A stretch of 19,547 nt of DNA from an uncultured Bacteroidales bacterium (GCA_937896505.1 CALBNP010000102.1:1-19547), one strand, 5' to 3'; positions 6,426 through 15,645 are shown, numbered from the stretch's first letter. Notes: generated from the sequence alone by a model not told the origin. Translations and numbers: made by a program.

Positions 6426-9400
6426 TTATTTTACAATGATCTTGGCTGACAACTTGGTGTCGTTGTTCATCAAGGTCACGATGTAAAGGCCTGAGGTCAG
6501 GTTGTGGTTGATGCGGATGAGGCCTTCGCCATTCACGTTCTGCGTCATCACATTCTGGCCGAGGATGTTGGTAACCGTCATGACGAAGCGTCCGCCATCA
6601 GGATTGTCGATGCGGATTTCGTTGCCTGCACTCCAAATCTTGATGTTGGAAGTGGTCTCTTCGTTGACATTGTCGTAGGTAAGGTCAATGAACATTGGGT
6701 CGTTGAGGCCGTTGCTTGGGTTGACAGTGCTGGTCTCGTCCCACATGCCGCCTTCGGCATAGTAGTCGTTGATGATGTAACTTTCCATATCGAGAATCCA
6801 AATGATGTTGATGCCGTATTCGTTGCTGTTAGGCAGGATGCCGCCAAAGTAACCGTCCTTGCCAGCGACTTCGTCTTTGTAGAAGTTGGCGTATTGGCTG
6901 ATGCCTGCGTAATCCACGCCTGTGGTCTCGATGCTGGTGGAGTAGGTCGGACGCCAGTCGTCGTCAGATGAGAACATCATGGCGAAGGTCATTGGGCTTT
7001 CCTCTGACTTGGCATAGAACGACGAGCCTGAGAATTCGTCGTTTTCGGTACCGAAGTTCAAGACGGTAGCATAATCTTCTGTGGTGAAGATTTGGTCAAC
7101 GGAAGTGCCGTCGTGACCGTCGTTGATGCGGATGCGGAGATAGACTTGGTTGCCAGGAGTGAAACGTGTGTTGGCAGTAGCTTCGTTGATGAACCATGCA
7201 AAGCCTTCACCTGAATCGTCGGTGGTAAATTCACCGTAACCGTCTTCGGTTGAGAGGCTTGGATTGGTTGAACGGTAGAAACCATCGGGGTTAGCATAAA
7301 TCACATTACCTGCGCCAGCAACGGTCTCGCCATCGTTGGCATCGACAAATTGGTTGGTGTAACGGTAGGTTGTGCTAGGCTCGAGGTTTTCGAGATAGAC
7401 AGCGATGGCGACAGGAATGCGGTTGTTGTTGCTGCCGTTGTTGCCTTGGATGTACATAGGCATGAAGGCATCGATGTAAGGCTGTTCGGCACTGATGACT
7501 TCGCCGGCAAGATCGACTTCGGTGTAGGCTTCGCCGCCTTCGTGCATGATGACACCATCATATTCGCCGATTTCAAGACCTTCGGCCATGCGGACGTAGA
7601 TGGTGACAGGTTGGTCAACGATTTGGCCGTCGGCGTATGCGATTTCGATTTCTTCGCCATAGGTTTCGTCATCTAATGAGATTTCGAAGCCTTCGGTGAC
7701 GAGAATCATGACTTCGCCTTCGCCTTCGAGGTTGGCAGCGCTGATGGTGTAGGTCTGCGATTCTGATGGACCTTCGCCTTCGATATAGGTCAACCCAATA
7801 ATATTATTAGGTGTGACTGTCAACGTTGGGTCGGTGTTGATGCCCGAAGTGAGGATGATGTCGTCGATTTCCCAACCTGCGGCTTGGCTCTCCGTTGAGG
7901 TGTATCTGTAGGCAATGTAGCAGTTGCTGCCGCTGAATTCGTCGAGGTTGATTTCGCCTGATTCGGTCCAAGTCCATGAGCCTTGCGAGAGGTTGCAGCT
8001 GAGGGCTTGCCATGTTGCCATCGTTGGGTCTTGTCCGTCGTAGTCGTTTGAGAAATAGACCTCAATGTCAGGACCTTCGAAGTTCATTGCGCTGTTGAAA
8101 TTCAAAGCGACGTTGGTGTAGTTTTCGAGGTTAAAGGCAGGCGAGATGAGCCAGTCTTCGTTGACACCGTCGTTGTAGGCGTTCATGTAAGCGTAGTGGT
8201 TGTTGTCGTGCGAGGCAATCGTCCATTCGGTATTGCCTTCCACGCTGACTTGAGTCCAGCCGTTCCAGTCGTCTTCCCAGTCTTGGTTGAAGATAATGAC
8301 GAGGTCGTCGTTGATGACATAGTCGGCGCTGACGACTGCGCTGTTGTTGTAGCCTTCCTTTTCGGCATAGGCCCAAATGGTCATGTCGTAGTCAACGGAG
8401 ATGGCTTCGGTGTATTCAGTCCAAGGACCTTCTTCTGAAACGAGGCTGTAGAAGATTTCGGCATCGGCGGTAGCACAGCTGATGCTGACTTCTTGGGCTT
8501 CAAAATAGGTGCCCGCGGCAGGAGTGAAGGTTGGAGCGGCAACGGTAGGTGTTCCGCCTTCGCCTTGCATGAAGATGTCAAGGTAGAAGTTGTATTCAAC
8601 GTTGTTGAGGTTTGAAGTCGAATAGGCGCCGCAAACATGGTTGGTGTTGAGTGCGAAAGCACGGCCTGTGGTTGTGTAGTTGATGATGTTGAATCCAAAG
8701 TAGTTAGGTACCATGGTGCTGGAGTCGGAAGTGGCGGTCTCGACAATCCATTCGGTCTTCTCGCTGTTCATGGAGAAGTTGGTGCCGCTGTTGCCATAGC
8801 CGATGACATCGCCATTGGCGTTGGTGAAGGTGTAGCCGTTTTCGGTGATACCAACAGTCCAATAGTAGTCGCTTTCGTTGAGCAGGATATGGGTTGGAAC
8901 AACTTCGTCGTCGCCCGACATCGTGCTTGTGAATTCGGTGGTGTTGAGTTTGCCGGATGTGAGGATGTTGGCAAGTGCAACGTAGTTGGTGGCGTTGCCG
9001 TCGTAGCGGGCAGCCAGGATGACGCGGTTGCCGTCAACGAGTTCGCCTGCATCGGCGATGCGGATGTAGTCGCTTTGCTCGCCTTCTTCGATGACGGAGC
9101 CGGCGCAAGTGATTTCCAAAGCGTTGGCGCCTTCCGATGCGATGGCGATGCTTCCATCGTAATCGCCAGGGATGAGACCTTCAGCCATGCGGACATAAAT
9201 GGTGGTCTCGGCGATGGTGCCGTTGACAGGTGTCAGGGTGATGGTGGCTTGCGAATTGAACTCAGCACCAGTTGTGGCCGAGATTTCGAAGTTGTCGGCA
9301 GCGGTGATGGTGAGGTCTTCGCTCAAGTTGAGTGCCGAAACGGTAAAGGATTGTTCGGCTGAAGGACCGTTGTTTTCGATGTAGATGAAACCGTTCAGGG

Positions 9401-12400
9401 CGAGTGGCGATGCGCTGATGATAGGTTCTGAAGTCTGGCCAACGAGCAGACAGTCGTCGATTTCCCAAGCTGCGGCTTCGTCTTCGGTGCAAGTGTATTT
9501 GAAACCGATATAGCAGTTTGTTCCGCTGAAGTTGCTCAGGTCGATGTCGCCTGATTCAACCCATGTGAAGTTGCTTTCGGAGAGTATGGCGTCAAGTTCG
9601 GTCCAAGTGGCTGTGGCAGGGTTGCTGCCGTCGTAATCGTTGGAGAAATAGACTTGCAAATCTTGACCTTCGTATTTCTTGGCGTTCTTGAAAGTCAAAA
9701 CCGGATTGTCGTAGTTGTTGAGGTTGAAGGCAGGGGAGATGCACCAGTCGGTGTTGGCACCCTTGTTGTAACCGTTGATGTTGGCGTAATGGTTTCCGCT
9801 GAATTGACCGATTTCCCAAGTGGCGGTTCCTTCGACATCGACGAAGGTCCAACCGTTCATTTCGCCTTCCCAGTCTTGGTTGAAGATGACGACCACGCCG
9901 AGTTGAATGGTGTAGGTGGCTTCTGCGATGGCGCTGTTTTCATAGTCAGCCTTGATGGCCATGGCCTTAATGGTCGTGGTCTCGCTGATTTCGATTGGTG
10001 TGCTATAGACGCTGCTTTCGGTGGTAGGTTCTGTCCCGTCGAGGGTGTAGTAAATCGTAGCGCCTTCTGTTGAGCAGTTGATGGTCACATTCTGTGCTTC
10101 GTAGTAGGTGCCGGCGGCAGGGGTGAAGGTTGGTGTGCTCACCACTGGGGTGCCGCCTTGGCTCTTCACGAAGAGGTCGAGGTAGAAGTTGTAACTGCTG
10201 CCATTTATGTTCGTAGTGCTATATGGACCGAAGTTGTGGCTGCTGTTCAAGGCAAAGGCTCTAACATTGTTGTTGACGTTGCCAATCATGAAACCTTGAT
10301 AGTATGGAACCATGGCGCCGTCGCCTGCGGTCTCGTTTGTGATGCTCCATCCGGTGTTGTCGCCACCTGTCGAGAAGTTGGTGCTGCTTGAGTAGCCAAT
10401 CAATTCGCCGGCAGCATTCGTGAAGGTGTATCCGTTGGCGGTTACACCGACTGTCCAATAGAAACTGTCTTCTTCGTCAACGATAGTTGCAGGAAGCGTT
10501 TCGTCGCTACCAGATGTGGTTGATGTGAACAGCACGCCAGTAGGCTTGCCCGACGAGGTGTTGCTCATGGCGTAGTAATTTGTGGCATTTTCGTCGAAAC
10601 GAGCGGCAAACACCACTTGGCAACCATCGGTGAGTTGGCTGAGGTCAGCGATGCGGATGTAGTCGTCGCCTGTTGGTGGGGTTGGAGGAACGCCTCCGGT
10701 GACTGTGCCTATGAGACGGAATCGAACGGTGTCGCCGTCTTGTGTGTAGGCGGTTTGCAGTTCGTTGTAGGTGCCAGGTTCAAGACCGGCTTTCAGACGG
10801 CAGCATAGCTTGACACCATAGATGTGACCCGAAGTTGGAGGAATGATTCTGACTGGGTTTTCAGGATGGAAGTTATCGTTGCCTAAAGTTGAGAGTTCGA
10901 AACTGTCAGATGGGACGATGAAGATACTGCCAAGAAGATAATTGCCCGAAACTACGAGGTCGGCAATTTCTGAAGGACCTTCTTCATATTCGTAGGTCAA
11001 GCCAGAAATGGTGGCTGGTGTGATGACGATTTGCGGACGATGCGTAAACTCGACATCGGCAACCGAAGCCACTCTGAGTTGTGGCGTGTTGTTGTTGCAG
11101 CCGATGATGCCGGTAAGCGTTACCCAGTCGCCAGCTGTCATTCCTTCTGGGACAGGCAGACGATAGACGTTGATGCTGCTGCCGTCTTGTGTGATGACCG
11201 TGGTGCTGGTTGGATTGATGGTGCCGACGATGGCGTTCTCGACAGTCACGCGGGTGGCTTGCAGCATGTTGTCAGCATTGAAGTCGGCGAGGATTTCGGC
11301 CAAGGTCTTCACTTCGTTGGGCAGTTCGTTGCCAGTCGATTCGATTACGAACTCCGATGAGCTTGCACCGTCGATGCCGGTGAGTTCTACGAGACCATTG
11401 TAAGTGGTCTTCTTGCCGTAGGCTCTCACTTCGTCGCCTAAAACCAGAGTGGTAGGCACGGTGCTGCTATTCAGATAGAGGTCGATGCCAGCCGTTGCAT
11501 CTTGGATGTAAACATCTCTGCCAGCGGTGAAGGTGACGATACCTTCCACAAGCGCGTATTCGTTGTCGTTTAATGCACGTGCTTCGGCAATGGTCATCAC
11601 AGGTCGGAAAGTGAAGGTTGCCGTTGCGATTTCGCTGTCGAGGTAGTTCTGTTTGACGGCCAAGGCCTTGATGGTCGTTGTGGCGCTGACTGTGAGAGGA
11701 GCGGAATAGACGTTGCTCTCGGTGGTTGGCGTTTCACCATTGGTGGTGTAGTAGATGGTTGCATCTTCGGTTTCGCACAAGATGCTGATGCTTTGTGTGC
11801 TGATGAAAGTTCCGCCATCAGGCGAGAAGGTAGGTGTGGCCACGGCGTTGCTCATGGTGACGCTGCCCGAAAGGGCCACGGTCTTTGTCTCGGCACCAGT
11901 CGTAGCAACAGTAAGGTTACCTGAATAAGTGTTTCTCACAAGGCCAGCGGCAAGCCTGACGTTGATGCTAGTGCTTGCGACTTGGCCTTCGCCGAATGGC
12001 AATGTGATGGATGATGTATATGTCGTGTCACCCAAAATGGCGATTTCGAAGTTCTCGGGAGCGGTGATGACAATGTCGGAGGTCAGGTTGCTGCCCGAAA
12101 CGGTGAAGCTTTGTGGTTCGCAAGGACCTGCGCCTTGCTCGTAGGTGAAACCTTCTAATTGTGTAGCTGAGACGGTGAGTTCAGGATTGGTAGGTGCCGT
12201 TCCGTCAAAATAAAGGACTACGAGCGGATATGAACCAAAATTCGATGTTGCGTAAGCCTTGTAAGCAGTTGCCGCTGCATTCGTTCCACCTAGAAAGCGG
12301 TTGCTGTTAGATGTATTTTGAAGGATGAATCCAGCTTCGTTGCTGTTGATGGCCCAAATGCTTGAAGGGATGGTTGAAAGCGAGATGCCTGTGCCACTGG

Positions 12401-13472
12401 CGTTGTTGATATATTTTCCATTGGAGAATTTGAGGTAATAGCCACCGTCTGCTGCTTCTAAGGTAATGGTAGATGGCTTGCCAGAAACATCTACATCTGT
12501 GGTGATGCTGCCACTGCTTATGGTAATGCTTCCTGCTTGTAATCCGGAATTGGCTAAAGTGCCATTGGCGGCAGTACGGGCACTATCGCAAACCAAAATG
12601 TAGTGGTCGGTTGTGTTGATGTTGCTTGCGCTTCTAACCTTGGTGAATGTGACAGGTTCGGTCGGCGTTTCAATGGTATAAGTCGCTTCGGCAATTTCAC
12701 TGTTTGTCATACCTTCCTTCATGGCGATGGCCTTGATGGTCGTGGTTTCGGTAACGGAAACAGGATTGCTGTAAACGTTGCTACTTGCTGAAGGCGTTGT
12801 GCCATCGGTTGTGTAATGGATTGTAGCTCCGCTTGTTGTGCAAGCGATGCTGACGTTTTGTGCTTCGGTGAACGTGCTACCTTCAGGATTGAAGGTTGGG
12901 GTGGCAACGGTTTGTTGTGGAGCGGGGCCATTAGAATAATATTCTACTTTTGAAATGGTGATCAATCCATTTGAAGAGCCTGATGCACAATCGTATACAA
13001 GTTTGTAGTATTTGTTTGCAGCAGGTGCTTCGATGGAATATGTCATTACGCCGGTCTGAACTACAGGCCCTGAAATTTCAACAACATTAGTGGTGAAATC
13101 ACTGTCGGAAGCGATGACAAGTTTTGTCGAATTAATTTTTGCTGCCGTTACATTCGTGATTGTAACATCGACTTTTGTAATGGCGTCGCTGAATGCATTG
13201 GCAGTTGCGATTGAAGCTATGGAAGCGTTGTTTTTCCTGCCGGCTTTAATGAAACTCCAGCTGCCATTCCAATTGTTATTGTTGAAATTTGCAATTGTCC
13301 ATTGGTCATTGCCAATAATGGCAGTCCAAGAATCAGTATACGAACTAACTTTGTTATTTGCACTGTTGTCATCTGGAAATGACAATGTTTTGCAAACGTT
13401 TTGTCCCCAAGAAGGACCTGACATAATTAGCAGCATAAGAACCGCAAATAGAAGTTTAAACTTTTGTTTCAT
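6426..13472 (-). CDS. giant modular secreted protein with type IX secretion tail
   Basis: The 2348-residue product has a signal peptide (1-23, SWGQ). In order come: an N-terminal domain (25-180); chitobiase/hexosaminidase C-terminal-like modules (B) near 190-267, 545-622, 1112-1189 and 1644-1719, with signatures such as ATIHYTTDGTTP; repeated beta domains (A) near 274-425, 937-1103 and 1468-1634; Ig-like modules (D) near 431-537, 815-924, 1352-1459 and 1882-1992 (GFTY/GLTY...GP...FTVSG); an OB-fold-like stretch (626-808); and two cleaved-adhesin/MAM-like domains (C) at 1194-1345 and 1725-1876 (IIFNQDWE...NGWT...DWLISPAF). The last 70 residues (FVMTVTNILGQNVM...LTSGLYIVTL...KIIVK) are a type A Por secretion tail, so it is predicted to cross the outer membrane by T9SS and be cell-attached. 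No protease or glycosidase catalytic core was seen; an adhesin or glycan-binding role is inferred. Confidence 0.9.
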   Translation of the reverse strand: MKQKFKLLFAVLMLLIMSGPSWGQNVCKTLSFPDDNSANNKVSSYTDSWTAIIGNDQWTIANFNNNNWNGSWSFIKAGRKNNASIASIATANAFSDAITKVDVTITNVTAAKINSTKLVIASDSDFTTNVVEISGPVVQTGVMTYSIEAPAANKYYKLVYDCASGSSNGLITISKVEYYSNGPAPQQTVATPTFNPEGSTFTEAQNVSIACTTSGATIHYTTDGTTPSASSNVYSNPVSVTETTTIKAIAMKEGMTNSEIAEATYTIETPTEPVTFTKVRSASNINTTDHYILVCDSARTAANGTLANSGLQAGSITISSGSITTDVDVSGKPSTITLEAADGGYYLKFSNGKYINNASGTGISLSTIPSSIWAINSNEAGFILQNTSNSNRFLGGTNAAATAYKAYATSNFGSYPLVVLYFDGTAPTNPELTVSATQLEGFTYEQGAGPCEPQSFTVSGSNLTSDIVITAPENFEIAILGDTTYTSSITLPFGEGQVASTSINVRLAAGLVRNTYSGNLTVATTGAETKTVALSGSVTMSNAVATPTFSPDGGTFISTQSISILCETEDATIYYTTNGETPTTESNVYSAPLTVSATTTIKALAVKQNYLDSEIATATFTFRPVMTIAEARALNDNEYALVEGIVTFTAGRDVYIQDATAGIDLYLNSSTVPTTLVLGDEVRAYGKKTTYNGLVELTGIDGASSSEFVIESTGNELPNEVKTLAEILADFNADNMLQATRVTVENAIVGTINPTSTTVITQDGSSINVYRLPVPEGMTAGDWVTLTGIIGCNNNTPQLRVASVADVEFTHRPQIVITPATISGLTYEYEEGPSEIADLVVSGNYLLGSIFIVPSDSFELSTLGNDNFHPENPVRIIPPTSGHIYGVKLCCRLKAGLEPGTYNELQTAYTQDGDTVRFRLIGTVTGGVPPTPPTGDDYIRIADLSQLTDGCQVVFAARFDENATNYYAMSNTSSGKPTGVLFTSTTSGSDETLPATIVDEEDSFYWTVGVTANGYTFTNAAGELIGYSSSTNFSTGGDNTGWSITNETAGDGAMVPYYQGFMIGNVNNNVRAFALNSSHNFGPYSTTNINGSSYNFYLDLFVKSQGGTPVVSTPTFTPAAGTYYEAQNVTINCSTEGATIYYTLDGTEPTTESSVYSTPIEISETTTIKAMAIKADYENSAIAEATYTIQLGVVVIFNQDWEGEMNGWTFVDVEGTATWEIGQFSGNHYANINGYNKGANTDWCISPAFNLNNYDNPVLTFKNAKKYEGQDLQVYFSNDYDGSNPATATWTELDAILSESNFTWVESGDIDLSNFSGTNCYIGFKYTCTEDEAAAWEIDDCLLVGQTSEPIISASPLALNGFIYIENNGPSAEQSFTVSALNLSEDLTITAADNFEISATTGAEFNSQATITLTPVNGTIAETTIYVRMAEGLIPGDYDGSIAIASEGANALEITCAGSVIEEGEQSDYIRIADAGELVDGNRVILAARYDGNATNYVALANILTSGKLNTTEFTSTMSGDDEVVPTHILLNESDYYWTVGITENGYTFTNANGDVIGYGNSGTNFSMNSEKTEWIVETATSDSSTMVPNYFGFNIINYTTTGRAFALNTNHVCGAYSTSNLNNVEYNFYLDIFMQGEGGTPTVAAPTFTPAAGTYFEAQEVSISCATADAEIFYSLVSEEGPWTEYTEAISVDYDMTIWAYAEKEGYNNSAVVSADYVINDDLVIIFNQDWEDDWNGWTQVSVEGNTEWTIASHDNNHYAYMNAYNDGVNEDWLISPAFNLENYTNVALNFNSAMNFEGPDIEVYFSNDYDGQDPTMATWQALSCNLSQGSWTWTESGEINLDEFSGSNCYIAYRYTSTESQAAGWEIDDIILTSGINTDPTLTVTPNNIIGLTYIEGEGPSESQTYTISAANLEGEGEVMILVTEGFEISLDDETYGEEIEIAYADGQIVDQPVTIYVRMAEGLEIGEYDGVIMHEGGEAYTEVDLAGEVISAEQPYIDAFMPMYIQGNNGSNNNRIPVAIAVYLENLEPSTTYRYTNQFVDANDGETVAGAGNVIYANPDGFYRSTNPSLSTEDGYGEFTTDDSGEGFAWFINEATANTRFTPGNQVYLRIRINDGHDGTSVDQIFTTEDYATVLNFGTENDEFSGSSFYAKSEESPMTFAMMFSSDDDWRPTYSTSIETTGVDYAGISQYANFYKDEVAGKDGYFGGILPNSNEYGINIIWILDMESYIINDYYAEGGMWDETSTVNPSNGLNDPMFIDLTYDNVNEETTSNIKIWSAGNEIRIDNPDGGRFVMTVTNILGQNVMTQNVNGEGLIRINHNLTSGLYIVTLMNNDTKLSAKIIVK
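7497..10664 (-). repeat. tandem internal duplication of about 1.59 kb within the giant gene
   Basis: Two consecutive units, 9072-10664 (residues 937-1467) and 7497-9071 (residues 1468-1992), share the same module order: A (DYIRIAD...G..V..AAR.D.NATNY), B, C and D. Landmarks stay at a constant offset of 531-532 residues: DYIRIAD 937/1468, the DW of the C module 1200/1731, GxxYIE 1361/1893. Protein identity is visibly partial, so the duplication is not very recent. Confidence 0.8.
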
Positions 13473-13538
13473 AGTACATGATTTAATTTATTGATACTTA
13501 TTACTTTAATTTGTTTCTTTGCAGAAATTGTGAAATTG

Positions 13539-13546
13539 CAAATTTA
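13539..13546 (-). promoter_or_regulatory. possible -7 promoter motif for the giant secreted-protein gene
   Basis: The minus strand reads TAAATTTG (TAnnTTTG), 67 bp before the ATG at 13472. It lies in the 219-bp divergent gap between the two gene arms. No convincing -33 element is present. Confidence 0.4.
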
Positions 13547-13661
13547 GGCAAATCCATTTATTAATGAATGGCGCGCGCACGCAAATTTTCAACAATGGTG
13601 TGTTGATAAATAATAGATGCCAAACTTTGTCTTCAGAAAGCCTTGCCATTCAAGAAATTTG

Positions 13662-13669
13662 TATTTTTG
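13662..13669 (+). promoter_or_regulatory. -7 promoter motif for the rSAM/lipoprotein operon
   Basis: TATTTTTG matches TAnnTTTG and stands 22 bp before the ATG at 13692, so the leader would be short. A TTG at 13643-13645 is upstream but at a somewhat short spacing. Its position argues against using the earlier in-frame ATG at 13617. Confidence 0.55.
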
Positions 13670-13691
13670 CCGCGTTATAACACATCATATC

Positions 13692-14066
13692 ATGAAGAAA
13701 GTCGTACGCACCGTTTGGATTGGCTTGTTGTCGGGCCTCGCATTCTTGGCCGCTTGCACCAGCAGCAAGAATTGCTCTGAAGCGAATGCTTCTGCCAAAG
13801 CCAACCAAGAAGAAATGAATGAAATGAATGCCCGTCTGGACAGAATCGAACAACGCATCAAAGAGATGAAAACTCCTGAGGGTCAAGATAAAAGAACGCA
13901 ATTGCAACAACAATTGGATTCCATCAACAACATCATCCATCGTCGCGAAGGTGCTTGCATCTATGGTTCTCCTGAAGTGATGGAGCAATATCGAAATGAG
14001 ACCCTGCGTCTCCATAAAGAAGCTTCGAGAATCCAAAAGCAACTGGAAGATTTGGATAAGGAATGA
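13692..14066 (+). CDS. small coiled-coil lipoprotein of an rSAM/lipoprotein system
   Basis: The 124-residue product has a lipoprotein signal with lipobox LAAC, giving the lipidated Cys22, and two further cysteines, Cys28 and Cys89. Residues 36-84 (EEMNEMNARLDRIEQRIKEM...) and 97-124 form charged heptad-like helices. They flank a central motif, RREGACIYGSPEV (84-96), that stands out as a likely conserved site. The stop overlaps the start of the radical SAM gene by four bases (ATGA), so the two are translationally coupled. Size and arrangement match the lipoprotein partner of the rSAM/lipoprotein pair described in Bacteroidetes (TIGR04133/TIGR04134, from memory). It may be the substrate of the enzyme; this is inference. 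The start at 13692 is preferred to 13617, which would put the promoter motif inside the gene and bury the signal peptide. Confidence 0.8.
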   Translation: MKKVVRTVWIGLLSGLAFLAACTSSKNCSEANASAKANQEEMNEMNARLDRIEQRIKEMKTPEGQDKRTQLQQQLDSINNIIHRREGACIYGSPEVMEQYRNETLRLHKEASRIQKQLEDLDKE

Positions 14067-15142
14067 GTCGCGAATACTCGTTTTTGCAGAAGGTTTCGCT
14101 TGAACTCAATCATGCCGTACTGAAGCAACGCATTGAAGATCACGAACTTCATCAATTGTTCTGGGAGTGTACTCTACGTTGCAATCTGAATTGCCGTCAT
14201 TGCGGCAGCGATTGCCGTATGCTTTCCGAACAGGCCGATATGCCTCTTGATGATTTCCTCAAAGTGCTTGACGAAATCAAGACGAAGCAAGACCCCGGCA
14301 GAATCATGGTCATCACCACGGGTGGTGAGCCTCTGATGCGCAAGGATTTGGCTCATTGTGGTGAGGAAATCACAAAGCGCGGCTTCGTTTGGGGCATGGT
14401 GACGAATGGCATGTTCCTGACTCCAGAAAAACTCAATGAACTGACAGCCAACGGACTGCGTTCCATAGCCGTTAGCTTCGATGGTTTTGAGGACGACCAC
14501 AACTGGATGCGTGGCAATCCCGAAAGTTTCAAGCGTGTCTTGGTGGCTGTCGAAGCCATGAAACAGCATCCCGAACTGACTTGGGATGTCATCACCTGCG
14601 TCAACCAGCGAACCATAAAGTATTTGCCTCAATTCCGTGATTATCTGATAGATTTAGGCATTCCGAAATGGCGTCTTTTCACCGTTTTCCCGTTTGGACG
14701 TGCTGCCAACGAACCTGATTTGAAGTTGTCGAACGCGCAGTTCGTCGAAATGATGGAATTCATCAAGCAGACGCGGTTACAAGGTAGAATCATCGCCGAC
14801 TATGGCTGTGATGGCTATCTCGGTCGTTACGAAGGGCAGGTGAGGAACCATTATTTTTCGTGCAGCGCAGGCATCAACATCGCTTCGGTGTTGGCCGATG
14901 GCTCCATCTCGGGCTGCCTGAGCATCCGCAACGACTATCACCAAGGCAACATCTACAAGGATTCGTTCTGGGAGGTCTGGCAAAAGCGATTCCAACCTTA
15001 TCGCGACCGCTCGTGGATGAAAAAAGACGAGTGCGAGAAATGCAAGGTCTGGCGTTATTGCCAAGGCAACGGAATGCATCTCCGCGATGGTGACGGCAAA
15101 CTGCAATTGTGTCAATATAAGATGATTACGGGAACGAAATGA
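14063..15142 (+). CDS. radical SAM/SPASM enzyme, rSAM/lipoprotein system type
   Basis: This 359-residue enzyme has the radical SAM cluster motif CNLNCRHC (Cys40, Cys44, Cys47), preceded by Cys36 and followed by Cys51, and the GGEP motif at 87-90. A C-terminal SPASM domain is supported by Cys267, a GX4C ending at Cys285, CX2CX5C at Cys324-Cys327-Cys333, and Cys350; it should bind auxiliary iron-sulfur clusters. SPASM radical SAM enzymes typically modify peptides or proteins. The four-base overlap with the lipoprotein gene upstream and again with shikimate kinase downstream shows one coupled operon. Architecture and partner fit the family I recall as TIGR04133. The reaction and substrate are unknown; a modification of the lipoprotein near RREGACIYGSPEV is a hypothesis. 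Confidence 0.88.
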   Translation: MSREYSFLQKVSLELNHAVLKQRIEDHELHQLFWECTLRCNLNCRHCGSDCRMLSEQADMPLDDFLKVLDEIKTKQDPGRIMVITTGGEPLMRKDLAHCGEEITKRGFVWGMVTNGMFLTPEKLNELTANGLRSIAVSFDGFEDDHNWMRGNPESFKRVLVAVEAMKQHPELTWDVITCVNQRTIKYLPQFRDYLIDLGIPKWRLFTVFPFGRAANEPDLKLSNAQFVEMMEFIKQTRLQGRIIADYGCDGYLGRYEGQVRNHYFSCSAGINIASVLADGSISGCLSIRNDYHQGNIYKDSFWEVWQKRFQPYRDRSWMKKDECEKCKVWRYCQGNGMHLRDGDGKLQLCQYKMITGTK

Positions 15143-15645
15143 ACCGTGTTTATTTAGTCGGCTACATGGGCGCAGGCAAGACAACTGCGGCCAAACGTCT
15201 TGCGAATCGTTTGGGTTGGCAGCACTATGATACCGATGCCTTGTTTGAAGAGAAATTCAAGATTTCCATCGACGATTTTTTCCACAAATATGATGAGCCT
15301 TTATTTCGGAAGTTAGAGTCGCAAGTCTTGCAAAGTACTGGGAATCTTGAAAATGCCATCGTCTCAACGGGTGGCGGAACGGCTTGCTTCAACGATAACA
15401 TGGATTGGATGAACGAACATGGAACGACGGTTTTCTTGCGTATCAGCCCTGTGGCGGCGGCAAATCGTTTGTTGCTCTCGAAAAAAAAACGTCCGCTAAC
15501 CGAGAATCTGTCTGAGGCCGAATTGACGGAATACGTGCAAGAGCATTATGCTTCGCGTCTTCCGTTTTACGAACAAGCCAAGATTTGTGTGAAAGCGGAA
15601 AATTTAGATATCGAAAACTTGATAAAACTTATTCAAAATGAATAG
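15139..15645 (+). CDS. aroK: shikimate kinase
   Basis: The 168-residue protein phosphorylates shikimate with ATP in the pathway to chorismate and aromatic amino acids, in the cytoplasm. The Walker A is GYMGAGKTT (8-16). DTD at 31-33 and Arg57 (FRKLE) match shikimate and magnesium binding, GGG at 78-80 is the conserved substrate loop, KKRPL (116-120) holds the lid Arg118, and SRLPFYE (139-145) holds the conserved RxPxY arginine. Length is normal. Its ATG overlaps the radical SAM stop (ATGA), and its own stop overlaps the next gene by eight bases. A run of nine A at 15481-15489 encodes the lid lysines and is a potential slippage site. Confidence 0.95.
   Translation: MNRVYLVGYMGAGKTTAAKRLANRLGWQHYDTDALFEEKFKISIDDFFHKYDEPLFRKLESQVLQSTGNLENAIVSTGGGTACFNDNMDWMNEHGTTVFLRISPVAAANRLLLSKKKRPLTENLSEAELTEYVQEHYASRLPFYEQAKICVKAENLDIENLIKLIQNE

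Noticed and set aside
8637..9362. 241-codon plus-strand open frame opposite the giant gene
   Set aside because: It is antisense to repeated modules, is made of low-complexity Val/Gly/Asp sequence typical of a reversed beta-rich gene, and has no promoter or family resemblance.
7497..10664. CRISPR-like or satellite repeat array
   Set aside because: The repetition is protein-level module duplication with about 1.59-kb units in a continuous frame, without short identical repeats and spacers.
13617..13691. Upstream in-frame start of the small lipoprotein
   Set aside because: It would place the -7 promoter motif inside the coding region and put 25 residues before a clean lipoprotein signal peptide.
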